From: Dipteronia dyeriana
Taxonomy: Eukaryota; Streptophyta; Magnoliopsida; Sapindales; Sapindaceae
Reading direction: 5' to 3'
NCBI GenBank assembly: GCA_032871835.1
Contig: CM065300.1
Location: forward strand, 6,033,768-6,097,767
DNA: 64,000 bases
This document shows, one piece after another, positions 43,967 through 55,699 of this stretch. The notes below the pieces were generated by a model that worked only from the letters and a program-made list of their open reading frames with translations, ran no database searches and was not told the origin of the DNA. The first letter of the stretch is position 1. Each line of letters begins with the position of its first letter. A program made the translations under genes and the position numbers.

Positions 43967-45721
43967 CACGCACGCGAAGGAATGTAAATAAAAAGAATAC
44001 AAATAAAATAAAAGGAATATGAAAGGGTGAGATGGATGTTTGAAGTGACAAATAATATGGTGGATAGGAGAGATGCATGAGAATGATCACACAAGGGTGT
44101 ACAAGTTTACCATACATAAGTGCTCAAATAGTGGTTGTTAGACATTAAGGACAACAAATTAGTTATTAGGAGATTCCAAAACGAAATCATATATTATTAT
44201 GAATCATTCGTTAATTAAGGAACATCGAAATCCAATCATCACTCCCCAAAGGCCGTGGCTAGAGCAATTGTGCCTTTAATCCCACCATTTTGCACATGAT
44301 CAATAAGTCAAAACCTACTCTAGCAAAGGTCATGAATAGAATAAGTTTCACTCATTCCTTAGAGCTAAATGATTACGGTTATACCTGGATTGACCCTCCA
44401 GAGGCACAACCGAAACCCACATACACTCAAACCCACAAACACTTGTTAATTTCGACCTTCCAAAGACATACACACAAATGGGATATTTGATTACAACTAC
44501 TCCTACAATTAAGTTAATCTACTCCTAATCAGATCCATGAACACATATCAATTTTCAATCTCCATACACAAGCATATCAAGATAAGAGATTATCAATAAA
44601 TACAAGAATGAATCAAAGCCCGAATGAATCAAAGCCAAATGAATATAAACACAACCAACATATATTGAGCAAAATATAGGTTTACAAATATTCCCAAGTG
44701 GGGATTACACAACTAGAAAACAAGAAAAACAAAGAGATGAGTAAATAAGAATACAACCCTTAAAAATGGTCCTTCAAAGAGCTCATTTCTTACTTGGCTC
44801 GAATTTGATCAGAGACCACTCCTTCTCTGCTATCTACTCATAGAGATGGTGGATGATGGGTAGAAATGGTGGTGGAGAGACATCCACGGATGCCTTGGAA
44901 GCTCATCTCTCTCTTTTTGGATGAAGAAAATGAAGAAGAAGAAGTTGCTACACGGTTCTTATTATTATGGTCTGAAGATAAGAGAAGAAAAAGTGTATTT
45001 ATAGTTAGGAAAAGTTTGGGAATGAATTGAGGTATGAAAGGACCATTTTGGCCTTTCCAGGATAGGAGATGAAAACTGGGGTAAGTAGAATGGTCGCTTC
45101 GCAAGTCGTCTCACATTCTGTGAAGTTTGTCAGAGGCTGAGGCAAGTAGTGAGGTGAGTGAGGGTTGGTCGCCTCGTACACTGGTATGGAATTTTAGCAT
45201 CGTGCACCATTCTGAAAACAAGTAAATCTCCCTCTAGAAAACCCAAAAATTGAAATCCGTAAAAATCGTTAGAAAGTAGACCTCTAGGGCTTTCTAAAAA
45301 TAGGTGGTATGAAACCCAATTCTGTTTGAGAAGGGAGATATGACCCCTACAATTTGTATGTTCTATATGGGTACTTTACAATTTCAACCCATTAACCTTT
45401 GTAAACAGAGTTGACCTATGCTGCAGCCTTTTTGTAACGTTCTAGCTTAATGACAGATCCACCATGGAAACTTAACATGGTTGACCACAAATCACGCCGC
45501 GATTTGGGTCGACGGCGATGCCACGACAACTCTCAATACTTATGTTTATTTTTTTCTCTAGTTTTTGCTTCTCAAATTTGACTTGAAGTTCAAATATCAT
45601 ATGTAGGGAATATGTACCTATACAAGGCTCAACAAACACATTATATACAAAAATAAACTCGAAAATGAGAACAAACGATAGGAAATGGGAACCTCAAATA
45701 GGTATAGATATGGTATGATCA
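43718..45721. mobile_element. LTR-type insertion in LINE A, probably a 2.0-kb solo LTR
   Basis: It is bounded by TGATGAGAGC and ATGGTATGATCA, with 5-bp flanks CTTAG (43713-43717) and CCTAG (45722-45726). Deleting it rejoins the LINE codons for RPISLV and CAIYKVLAK without a gap. No gag or pol motif, primer site or internal repeat pair was found, hence solo LTR. It contains a (GT)n run (43932-43962). The ORFs inside are low-complexity. Confidence 0.65.
43932..43962. repeat. (GT)n microsatellite
   Basis: About 15 dinucleotide units inside the LTR-like insertion. Confidence 0.95.
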
Positions 45722-46850
45722 CCTAGTTTGTGCCATTTATAAAGTCTTAGCTAAAGTTTTGACTAACCTTTTGAAAAGGGTTATGGAATCGACCATATCA
45801 GATTTCTTAAATCGCGTGTATAAAAAATCACCAAATCTTGGATAAATTTGGGATAGTGGAGGAAGTGATTTACAATTGGATGAAAGATAAAGAGGGGGGG
45901 GGGGGGTGGTCTATTGATGAAATTTGACTTTGAAAAGGCTTACGATAGTGTGGATCATAGTTTTTTAGATGATATGATTAAGGGTATGAGTTTTGGAGCT
46001 AGATGGAAGCATTGGATATGATAGTGTATTTCTTCACTAGTTCTTTCGATTCTTGTCAACTGTAGCCCGACTAATCAATTCAGCATTAAGAGAGGGTTAA
46101 GACAAGGGGACCACCTATCTCCCTTCCTTTTCAATATTGTTGTGGAATGGATGAGCTCTTTTTTTTTTAACAAATGTGGGAATTGGTCTTTTTAAGGGTG
46201 AGAAGTTTGGTGATAATGGTATTCATGTGTCCCACCTTCAATTTACGGAATACACTATCATTTTTCTCAAGCCTAGAACTGATTTTCTTCTCAATCTGTT
46301 TTGAGTTGTCTTCGGGGCTTAAGATAAACTTCTACAAGTCTTGCAATGTTAGAGTGGGAAAAAACGTGTGTGATGAGGAATGTTGGGTAGACTTGTTTAA
46401 GTGTAAGGAGTTTTCTCTTCCTATATCTCATTTAGGCCTTTCTTTAGGTGATAAACCATGTTCTAAGGCCTTTTGGAACCCAGTGGTTAAAAAAAATCGA
46501 CAGTCGTTTGGCTCTGTGGAAGAGAAAGTTCCTATCAAAATGAGGTAGATTGGTGTTGATTAATAGTATTCCAACCTTTTTTATGTCGGTGTTTAAGATG
46601 CCGGTGGGGGTGGCTCAGAAGATTGAAAAACTCTGAAATTTCATAAAAGTGTGTCTAATAAACATGTTCTAAGGCCTTTTGGAACCCGATAGTTAAAAAA
46701 ATCGACTGTCGTTTGGCTTTGTGGAAGAGAAAATTCCTATCAAAAAGGGGTAGATTGGTGTTGATTAATGTTGTGTTAAGCAGTATTCTAACCTTTTTTA
46801 TGTCGCTGTTTAAGAAGCCAGTGGGGGTGGCTCAGAAGATTGACAAACTT
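45722..46850 (+). pseudogene. LINE A ORF2, central RT
   Basis: Starting CAIYKVLAKVLTNLLKRV, it continues with FDFEKAYDSVDHSFLDDM, RGLRQGDHLSPFLFNIVVEW and, in place of the FADD active site, FTEY (46242-46253). SSGLKINFYKSCNVRVG and HLGLSLGDKPCSKAF follow. A 13-base G run (45894-45906) sits at a frame break. Several frameshifts and a duplication are present. The catalytic Asp pair is lost. Confidence 0.8.
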
Positions 46851-46879
46851 TGAAATTCCGTAAAAGTGTGTCTAATAAA
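46457..46879 (+). repeat. tandem duplication across the LINE A / copia LTR boundary
   Basis: Copy A 46457-46662 and copy B 46663-46879 both run from CATGTTCTAAGGCC in the LINE to GTGTCTAATAAA in the LTR. Copy A lacks about 12 bases present in B near 46780. Each copy contains the LINE/LTR junction, so the duplication came after the copia insertion. Confidence 0.85.
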
Positions 46880-48230
46880 CCTAGACGGGGAGAGGGATGA
46901 ATAGATTTTAAATGAATCAATTACCAATATTTTGATTAATCAATATTAATTAAACATAAACACCCCATAACAAACAAAAAATATTCAAGTAAAGGTGCAG
47001 AAAGATAAATAACACTTGAATTTACGTGGAAACTCTTCGACAAGGGAAAAACAACGAGATTAGCTAATGACTAGCCAATCGAGCCCTCAAGTCCACTATT
47101 TGCAAAACGATTATAACCTAGGTTGACCACATCACACATATATGGTTATTAATCCATTTTTGTTACCCAATAGACCTTTAATAGTGATAATTGGTTCTTG
47201 CTTGTAAACTACCCACCGTAAATACAAGACTTAACTCTTAGAAGAAGAGATATGCAATCTAAAGTGAATATGAAGAATATTCTAAATGCACAAATGTTAG
47301 GTCAAGACATTTAATGCTTATCTAGGAATTAATAATGTCAATTAAATCAATCCTAGATATCATGTTGCTATATGGCATACATATAACTTATCTATAAAAT
47401 CGAAGCACACCTAGATGCAATTGCTATCACAATACAACAACCTAAACATCAACAATTATCTCAACTTGTATTAAAATCTAAATCTAGATGCAAACAAGTT
47501 ATAAAAGAGATTTCTTGTTAAGCAAGAACACAATAATGGATGAGAATGGTATTTTACTTACTAAGTCAAACATGTTGATGAAGACTCATGCTAAGAAATA
47601 TCCTAGATGAAGCTAGATGATGTTTGTTTCATGAATGAATGATGGATGTTTGGATTTTGGACAATAAAAATTGAATCTTGAGATCTTATCTCTTGAGCTT
47701 TTAAAGAATGGAGTATAAATCAGTTTAGAAGCTCTAAAAACAAAGTGAGGGAGAATAAGACATATAAATGTAAGCCCTAAACGAAATTGCGTCGTTTTAG
47801 AAAAATAGGCAAAAAAACAGGACATTATATAGGTCAAGTGTACTGGTAGGGACCCACACACTACCTGCGCACATTGGGTCATTAGCCACATGCAACCTTC
47901 TTACAGTGGCGCCACAGCTGTAAACCACTGGAATCACACCGCTGTGATAATCGCAGTGCCAAGATAGCCGCGTCACATTGGTCAATGCAAGACTTAGTGT
48001 ACATATATGGACCCTCGTACTCACCCACGCAGTGCATGGGTGGTAGACCCGCGTACATACCAGCGTAATCACCAGCACATAATCAAGAAATCATGCACAA
48101 CAGAGTGAACAATGCAAGAACTTCTACCATAAAGCAATTCAAATAAGGTGCAATGGAAATAAGCATGCAAGAAGAGTTAGAACATGAATATGCACCTAAA
48201 CGAAAACACATAAAAGATATGAAGTATGAG

Positions 48231-48264
<34 letters not shown>

Positions 48265-48436
48265 CAAGATATCTTCAAATAAGAGTAGAGTCAAGTAATA
48301 TACCTTCCATGAAGCACTTGGGGTCTAATGCCTTGATGATGGGAGATCTTCAAATCATAATCTACCATTTACAATATTTGACCACAAATGTTATTTTGTC
48401 AACGAAATTAGCCAATCTTAAAATAAGGAACTTACA
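46851..48436 (-). repeat. 3' LTR of the gag-only copia element (1586 bp)
   Basis: It starts TGAAATTCCG and ends CTTACA on +. It contains a (GT)n tract (48231-48262) absent from the other LTR and a GC-richer block (47850-48070). It pairs with 51893-52318 plus 54548-55699. Confidence 0.85.
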
Positions 48437-49639
48437 ATCTCCCTCTTTGGCTATTTCGAGACAAAACCACCACTCACAAAGCAACCTCACAACAATAAAT
48501 GAAAGTTGGTCAACAAAAATCTCTACATTACAAAAATCCTTATAATCTAAGTCTTAAATATTTTCAAGTTGATCCGAGGCTTGTAGAAAATCCCAACCTA
48601 CACACAAGAAACAACCTTCCAAGACCAAGTGTGTTTGAAATGCTTTTAACAAAAACAATTGCAATAACTATAGCAAATTAAACCAATATAATCAAATAAT
48701 GTAATCATGCAATGCTATACAATGTAACATGCTCCACCTCAATGATTAATTCAACTCCGCCAAAGCACATAAGCAACACTGCCCTAAATATGATGCCTAG
48801 ACCCATACAACCTTTCTTCCCTTTTTTGTCATGAGATAGACAAAGGGAGTATCCCCTAGGGAAGCATTAGCAAAGAGAGCTTATGACACAAAAACATATG
48901 TATAATCATAAATGCAAATTTATGCAACTCAATTAAGAAAAGAGAATCAATGAGTTTATTTCATGAAGAGTGTGTGAACAAATATTTTGCATACAAGACA
49001 AGTTGCATTTAAGATTAAAAAACATATGGTATTTGGCAAAGCAAAACAACAAGGATTTTCATGAGAATTCAAACCAATTTCACCCTTTGTTAAGAATAAG
49101 CAAGATATAGATAGAAGATAAATTCAATTTTAAAAGCAACTAAATCAAACTAGCAAGATATGAGTGATTATTGCGCCCTTTTAGATTTTTCCAGGTAAGA
49201 TACATGTATGATAGCAGCCTTGTTCCACAAATAAAGAAAGAGAGACTTTTGGATTGTGAAATCGTAGAAATGGATACAAGATCATCATTGATTGAAGTCT
49301 CAAAAATTGCTTTCACACATAAATTTTGCATTCATTTTAGAGCATTCAATAATTTCATCATGCACATCAATTTAAAGCATGTCATAGAAAGAATCATCAT
49401 GTCATGAAGATCAATTCTAGGTCATTGAGAATGTACTTCCACAGTAAATTTTGTTAGTCATAAATAAGACATGGATTGCATGTAAAATAAAGTTGCATAC
49501 TTATTAAAAGAAAACATATAAGTATATGTACAAACAATCATCTCAAAAAATTAATAAAGAAGCATAAATATTATCAATGAGCATAATGTAATACCAATTT
49601 GCTCTCATTGCATGAGCTCTCCACATGGGGTCAATCCCA
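48437..49639 (-). other. untranslated 3' part of the gag-only copia element
   Basis: It has no coding motif. A second purine tract on the minus strand (about 48820-48850) precedes TTTTTTGTCATGAGATAG on +. In SIRE-type elements a comparable tract lies between pol or the envelope-like region and the LTR, so the deletion that removed pol joined gag almost directly to this segment. Confidence 0.45.
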
Positions 49640-51776
49640 ACCAAGTCAAGGGGGGTTATGAGCCCTTAAAAAATTACCAAGTCCATTGGACCTAGTTAAG
49701 CCTATGAGTGAAACCTTAGTACAATAGCATGTGGGTTCATCTTTTCTAATCCGCTTAGGTGATACAATTTCATTCCTGGTGAATATAGTCATCACATTTC
49801 TCCTAGGATCATTGACTCTAGACTTCCTAGGCACATGCATATTGGCTTTAGCCCTATTCTTTTCAATAATGCTTTTAGCTCTACACATTTTACTATACTT
49901 GAAGCAACTTGGTCTAATGTGACCATCAACACCACAAAAATGACATGTAGGAATGAAATAAATGGTCATACCATTCCTTTGTGAGTACAAAAGAGCTTTC
50001 CCATGTCTTTGGGTTGGTTCTTTCCTTCTTAGTTATTGAGTTGGAGGATATTGCTTCCTTGATTGAACTTGCATGAATTGCTTCTTCGCTTTGTGGTATT
50101 TGGGTCGAGGAAAGCTTGCTAGATATGCTCTCATTGGTTGAGCTTGAACTTGACTCCTTGGTGCCACCTTAACTTGGACATTTTTAGAGCACTCTCCTAG
50201 TTCAATTTTCTTCCTAGGATGTTATGGAGGAAGAGTTTCTTTGATGTCTACGCTCTTGACAAATATCGGCTCACTTGGTGTTGAGGTCTCCTTGTCATCT
50301 TCAAACCCTAAACCTCTTTTGTCACTTGGGTTTTTCCCAACTCCCAACATATGATCAAGCTTCTTCGTGCTTGAAGTCAATTTAGCAATAGTTTATTTTG
50401 CTTCTTCAATCTCTTTCTCCGTCAAAGCTTTATTTCTCTTAGCTATATTTTTTTCTCCATTCAAGTGAATCATCTCAGTTGATAGCTTGAGGTTTTATTC
50501 ATTTAGTCTTTGAACCTCTTTCTTCATCTTCAACATTGAGCTTTGAAAATGCCCAATGAACCCTTCAAGGTTCATGCCTTTTACATTTCCATTTGTAGAG
50601 TGAGATAAAGAACTCTCATCACTAGAGACATCACTAGTGTCATTTGTTGCCATATTCACACTATCCACATAAGTAGCTTTATTAAACACAGTTCTAGCTA
50701 CTCTTTCATAACACCCTTCTTCAAGGTCACAATCTAAGGCCTCAGTGCTTTTTTCTACATCTTCCACATGGAAGGCTCAAATGCCAATTAGTTAATTGTA
50801 AGCTCTTTATCACTTGAGGAATCACTTCCGTTATCACTTGATGGGGTGGCCACCATCTTTATTTTCTTTTTTTTTCTTCTTCAAATTAGCACATTCGGAA
50901 GCAATGTGACCGAACCCACTACACACAAAGCATTGAATGCCTTTTCTTATAGGTTTCTCTTGACTTGGTTGAACCTTCTTCTTCGAGTCATTCTTGTGAA
51001 GCTTTATAAATTTCTTGAATCTCTTGACCATTAGAGCCATGTCTTCATCCGAGTTATCATCCTCCTTCTCAATCTTGGAGGTCTTCAATGCTATGCCTTT
51101 TTGCTTATTTGGTGATGTAAATGTAGGAGCCTATCTAGATTCATAGGTTGACAACCTTCCAATCACTTCACTTTGTTTCATCTTCTTATAGTCTTTATTT
51201 TCTTCAAGAGCCGTCACATTGGATTCGAATCTAGAAGGTAGTGGCCTCATTATCTTTTGCTTAATCCTCCTATCTGAGTATGGGTCACTTAGTTGATAGC
51301 TTTGATTCAGTGTCTATTAACTTCACTTGGAAGTCATTAAAGCACTCATTCTCCTCCATCATAATTGTCTTAATTTGTGTTTGGAAGACTTAGAGCTTGG
51401 AATCCTTAACCACTTTGGTTCCCTCATGCGCCGTCTCTAGGATCTTCCAAGCTTCATGTGCATTTTTAGTGAATTGAATGAGTTTGTATTGGCTCTCATC
51501 TATTACACGAAACAAAACATGCATTGTTCTGTTGTTCCACTTCGAAGCTTTAATTATTGTGTGTTCCATTGAGATTTAGGCTTGGAGACTTCACTTTCAT
51601 CTTCGGTGATCATTGTTAGAGGAGTGTAGCCATCTTTGATTGCTATCCATGCATAGTCATCTACTTGGCAAATGTAGGATTCCATCTTGCCTTTCAATGA
51701 GGCATAATTGTCCCTCTTGAGTAGTGGTGGTCTCACACTCGACGCTCTCTATTTACTCACCCCAAAGTCACTCATA
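49640..51776 (-). pseudogene. copia gag (UBN2-type) with two CCHC zinc knuckles, broken
   Basis: It starts MSDFGVSK at about 51776, with a stop, then RPPLLKRDNYASLKGKMESY, the usual copia gag opening. TKNAHEAWKILETAHEGT and FQTQIKTIMMEENE follow in shifted frames. The first knuckle CFVCSGFGHIASEC is at about 50929-50888 and the second CHFCGVDGHIRPSC at about 49945-49904, with an acidic and Ser-rich spacer between. Two knuckles and a long spacer fit the SIRE/Maximus group. Multiple stops and shifts. No pol follows. Confidence 0.75.
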
Positions 51777-52475
51777 GTGTTTGGGTCAATATATGCAAAT
51801 GAATGCAACAATCAAAATGCACTCAAATGCATGACAAACAATCAAGAGCAAGGATAACCTAAGTATGTCTAGGAACCCACTTTGATATCAATTGAAATTC
51901 TCTAAAATTGTGTCTAATAAATCTAGAAGGGGGAGGGGGGTGAATAAGTTTTAATCGAATCAATTACCAATCTTTTCGATTAATAAATATTAATAAAAAA
52001 TAAAGACAAACAAACAATAAATTCAAGTAAAGGTACAGAAAGATAAATAACACTTGAATTTATGTGGAAACCCTTCGATAAGGGAAAAACCACAGGATTA
52101 GCTAATAACTAGCCAATCGAGCCCTCAAATCCACTATTTGCAAAACGATTACAACCTAGGTTGACCTCATCACACCTATATGTTTACTAATCAACTTTTG
52201 CTACCCAACAAGCCTTTAATAGTGATAATTGACTCTTGCTTGTAAACTACACACGGTAAATAAGACTTAACTCTCAGAAGAAGAGATATCCAACCTAAAG
52301 TGAATATGAAGAATATTCTTTTTTTTAAACGGTAATATATTAAGAACCGACCCCAAGGACCGAAATCGAGAAACAAAGCAACACAGGACAACAAAAAACA
52401 ACTAAACAGAGGAGGCCAGCAATGGGCACACGCATGAAAAAACAATCCCTAAAACCAACCAAATAAAAAAAACTC

Positions 52476-53360
52476 TCACTGAAGTCTATCTCCTCGATTA
52501 GCTGACTCATCTTTTGTAAGAGAATCCGTTAAGGAGTTTGAAGCTCTTGGCTTGAAAAAAATATGAAGCCCAGCCATGTCTTGCATGAAGTTTTTGATAT
52601 CGTACACTAGATGAGTCACTGATAAATGACTAAAGTCTTCACCATTGATCCAAGCCACTATTGATTTTGAGTCACTAATGATAGAGATGTGGTGATGAAC
52701 TAAAGACATGTTAGAAGTGACCAACTGACACACTTTAAGGATGCCGTGCACTTCAGCAGAACAAGAATCCATGACCCTTAAATAAAAAGAAAACAAGAGC
52801 AAAATTTTCCCAGATGCATCTCTTAAAGCACCACTGATACCAGCTTCACCCGAGCAACCCCTTACTGAAACATCAACATTGAAGAAAAAGGCATTTCCCA
52901 AGGGAGAAGTCCAAACACTACGCTTCACGACTCTTACATTCTCCTTATCAATGCACCTATCACAAACGTCCAACAGAAGCTGAATTAAATCATCTTCTGA
53001 TCCACAACCATAGTTCTTGAACCACCAACAAACACGAAATCTGACCAAGTCCGGAGCAACACCTAAGTTAGCTTGGATATCCCAAAACACCGCATTGTTA
53101 CGAAACTCCCAAATCGTCCAAATAATAGCAAAAAACAAAGTCTTCCATGCTCTTTTCCTTTTGGAAGAATGATGAAAATCACCCCAAGCGTTTAACCACT
53201 CATTGATGGACCGATTGGAGTAGCTTGAGACACCCCACCATTGCATGCAAAGTGACCATAATTTCCAGGACCAAACGCAAATGAGGAAGAGGTGATCCAC
53301 CGATTCAACCCCTTCTCCACATAACGAACAAATAAGATCCACCATCAGACCACCTTCCAA
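52476..53360 (-). CDS. LINE B ORF2 C-terminus: zinc-binding domain plus RNase H (294 codons, intact)
   Basis: This is the longest uninterrupted transposon frame in the window. Residues 11-28 (CSLCGEGVESVDHLFLIC) are the zf-RVT zinc-binding motif. Residues 155-285 form the RNase H domain, with D163 in FFNVDVS, E203 in CSAEVHG, D230 in IISDSKS and D279 in SNSLTDSL at the positions expected for the catalytic acids. The ATG is internal to ORF2; the normal protein would continue upstream, where stops occur (for example before LIHRLEGGL). It therefore cannot be expressed as a working polyprotein, but its integrity indicates a young insertion. RNase H removes RNA from RNA/DNA hybrids during reverse transcription. 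Confidence 0.75.
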   Translation of the reverse strand: MEGGLMVDLICSLCGEGVESVDHLFLICVWSWKLWSLCMQWWGVSSYSNRSINEWLNAWGDFHHSSKRKRAWKTLFFAIIWTIWEFRNNAVFWDIQANLGVAPDLVRFRVCWWFKNYGCGSEDDLIQLLLDVCDRCIDKENVRVVKRSVWTSPLGNAFFFNVDVSVRGCSGEAGISGALRDASGKILLLFSFYLRVMDSCSAEVHGILKVCQLVTSNMSLVHHHISIISDSKSIVAWINGEDFSHLSVTHLVYDIKNFMQDMAGLHIFFKPRASNSLTDSLTKDESANRGDRLQ

Positions 53361-53369
53361 TCTATGGAT

Positions 53370-54547
53370 GAGTTATTTCACCAAAGTGTGACCTCTAAGA
53401 AACTGCCACGAAAATATTTAAACTTTTGGAAGGCATAAACCTTGCATAAGGAAAGGAGCCATCGATCTTACATGAGCACTATTTCCATCGAGACATCTCC
53501 TAAGCAAACTCATAGAGAAAAGACTGTTAGTGCAATACGACCAGGCCAAGGTATCATGAATTCTCTTCCTGATAAGAATATTGTCCAAAGACATAACAAA
53601 GCAATTCCACTGATCTCTTTCCCACCCGAAGAGCTATCTTCTCAACTTAACATCCCAAACCCACTTAGAGCCCTTCTATCTACTAAACTCCTTCACTATA
53701 CCTTCTTTATTTAGAGACACTATGAAAATCGTAGGAAAAGGGTTCATTCAATGTGATAGAGTCCCAAACAATGTCATGCCACAATCTGAGCCTCTCGCCA
53801 TTACCACAAACTACTTGAAAACCATTTTTAACAATATAGTAAGCACAATGATTTATAGCAAAAAGATTGTTGATAGCATTGAAAAAATGAGACCTAACCT
53901 TGACCCCTTGACCATCCTAAAAAATAGAGCTCGGATTAAGGTCATATTTTGCAAAAATGACTGCCAATGATCTTCTCTCCCAAATCTCCATAACCGTTTA
54001 GCAATCAAGCTCAATTCTTTATCTATCATTCTACCTATGCCAAGACCGCCTTGATTCTTACTTTTGTAAAGAGAAACCCAATCCACAACATGCATTTTCT
54101 TCTTCACAAGACCATCATTCTAGAAAAACTCTCTCTGCAGTTTTTCGATTCTCTTCGCCATACCTTTAGGAATCTGAAAACAAATATGAAGTAAGTAGGC
54201 AGACTAGAAAGAACCGCTTTGATAAGGACTAGTATGCCTCATTTAGATAGAAAGCCTCTCTTCTAAGGAGCCAATCGGTGCTTCACTTTAGCAATGATAA
54301 GACACCAAAAAATATCCCTAGTAGGATTCCCACCTAAAGAAAGTCCCAAGTAAGTCAAAGGCAAGAAGGACAAAGAGCGGCAGAAAGACTTGGCCCAATC
54401 CCTATCCTTCAGACTTTTATTTTTGACTTTAACAAGGCAACTCATAAGGAAATTAATTTTCAAACCAGAGGCTAGTTCAAAGAACCTCAAAATTCTCTTG
54501 GCATTTAAGATATAATCCTAAATTGGTTCAAGAAAAAGGACCGTATC
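53370..54547 (-). pseudogene. LINE B RT C-terminus and linker, broken
   Basis: HDTVLFLEP, LASGLKINFLMSCLVKVKNK, LTYLGLSLGGNPTRDIFW, then KKKMHVVDWVSLYKSKNQGG. The active-site first Asp is already changed to His at the truncation point. Several stops and a frameshift. Confidence 0.7.
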
Positions 54548-55699
54548 ATGCACAAATATTAGGTCAAGATATTTAATGCTTATCTAGAAATTAATGATGT
54601 CAATTAAACCAATCCTAGATATCATGTTGCTATATGACATACATATAACATATCGATGAAATCAAAGCACACCTAGATGCAATAGCTATCACAATATAAC
54701 AACTCAAACATCAACAATTATCTCAAATTGTAATTAAAATCTAAATCTAGATACAAACAAGTTATAAAAGAGATTTCTTGTTAAGTAAAAACACAAAGAT
54801 GGATGAGAATGGTGTTCTCCTTACCAAGTCAAACATGTTGATGAAGACCCATGATAAGAAACATCCTAGATAAAGCTAGATGATGTTTGTTTCATGAATG
54901 AATGACGAGTGTTTGGATTTCAGACAATAAAAAACAAATCTTGAGATCTTATCTTGCAAGTCACTCCTGAGCTTTTAAAGAATGGAGTATAAATCAGTTT
55001 AGAAGCTCTAAAAACAAAGTGAGGGAGAAAAAGACATAAAAATATAAGTCATAAACGAAACTGTGTCATTTTAGAAAAATAGGATAAAAATAGAACACTA
55101 CGCAGGTCCAATGTACGTGTAGGGACCCGTACATTACCCGCACACAGGTCATCAGGCATATACAACGTTTCTTACAGCGGTGCCACAATAGTGAACAATT
55201 GGAATCGTACCGCTGTGATAATCCGTACTGCCAAGACAACGATGTTACATCAATCAATGCAAGACCAACACAGTGCGTGGGTAAAGACCTGTGCACTCAC
55301 CCATGAAGTACACAGGTGGCAGACCCACACACACACTAGCGCAGTCACCGGTGCATAATCAAGGAAAGCATGCACAAGAGATTGAACAATGGAAGGACTT
55401 CTACCCTAAAGCAATTCAAATAGGATGCAATAGAAATAAGCATGCAAAAAGAGTAAGAACATGAGTATGCACCTAAACAAAAACACACAAAAGATATGAA
55501 GTATGAGATGTGTGTGTTTACAACTAGATCTCTTCAAATAAGAGTAGAGTCAAGTAGTTAGTATATCTTCCTTGAAGCATTTGGAGTTCAATGCCTTGAT
55601 GATTGTAGATCTTAAAATCCTAATCTACCATTTACAAAATTTGACCCCAAATGAGATTTTGTCTACGAAATTAGCCAATAATAAAATGAGGAACTTACA

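Larger units (their letters stand above)
52319..54547 (-). mobile_element. LINE B: 5'-truncated L1 inside the copia LTR
   Basis: The poly-T at 52319-52326 is the poly-A tail of a minus-strand insertion. At the other end the sequence begins inside the RT active site (HDTVLFLEP), so the element is truncated 5'. Parts: RT C-terminus (54547-54150), thumb/linker (54100-53400), zinc-binding domain and RNase H. No target duplication is visible: the interrupted LTR loses about three bases (TAA) compared with the intact copy. Confidence 0.8.
46851..55699 (-). mobile_element. gag-only copia element (SIRE/Maximus-like) inserted in LINE A
   Basis: 3' LTR at 46851-48436 and 5' LTR at 51893-55699 (interrupted by LINE B) are alignable over their length. 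The minus-strand primer site TTGATATCAAAGTGGGTTCC (about 51872-51891) is a decayed Met-tRNA site next to the 5' LTR. A polypurine tract AAAGAGGGAGA (opposite strand of 48438-48448) abuts the 3' LTR. The target repeat AACTC is seen at 55700-55704 and at 46629-46633 in copy A of the duplication. The interior encodes gag only; protease, integrase, RT and RNase H are missing. Confidence 0.85.
51893..55699 (-). repeat. 5' LTR of the gag-only copia element, split by LINE B
   Basis: Sequence 51893-52318 matches the start of the 3' LTR and 54548-55699 its remainder. It ends CTTACA, followed by the target repeat AACTC and LINE A coding sequence. Confidence 0.85.

Noticed and set aside
43839..44117. 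92-codon minus ORF with a Thr-His run
   Set aside because: It is created by the (GT)n microsatellite in the LTR-like insertion.
53442..53970. Two + strand ORFs (90 and 82 codons)
   Set aside because: They are antisense shadows of the LINE B linker.
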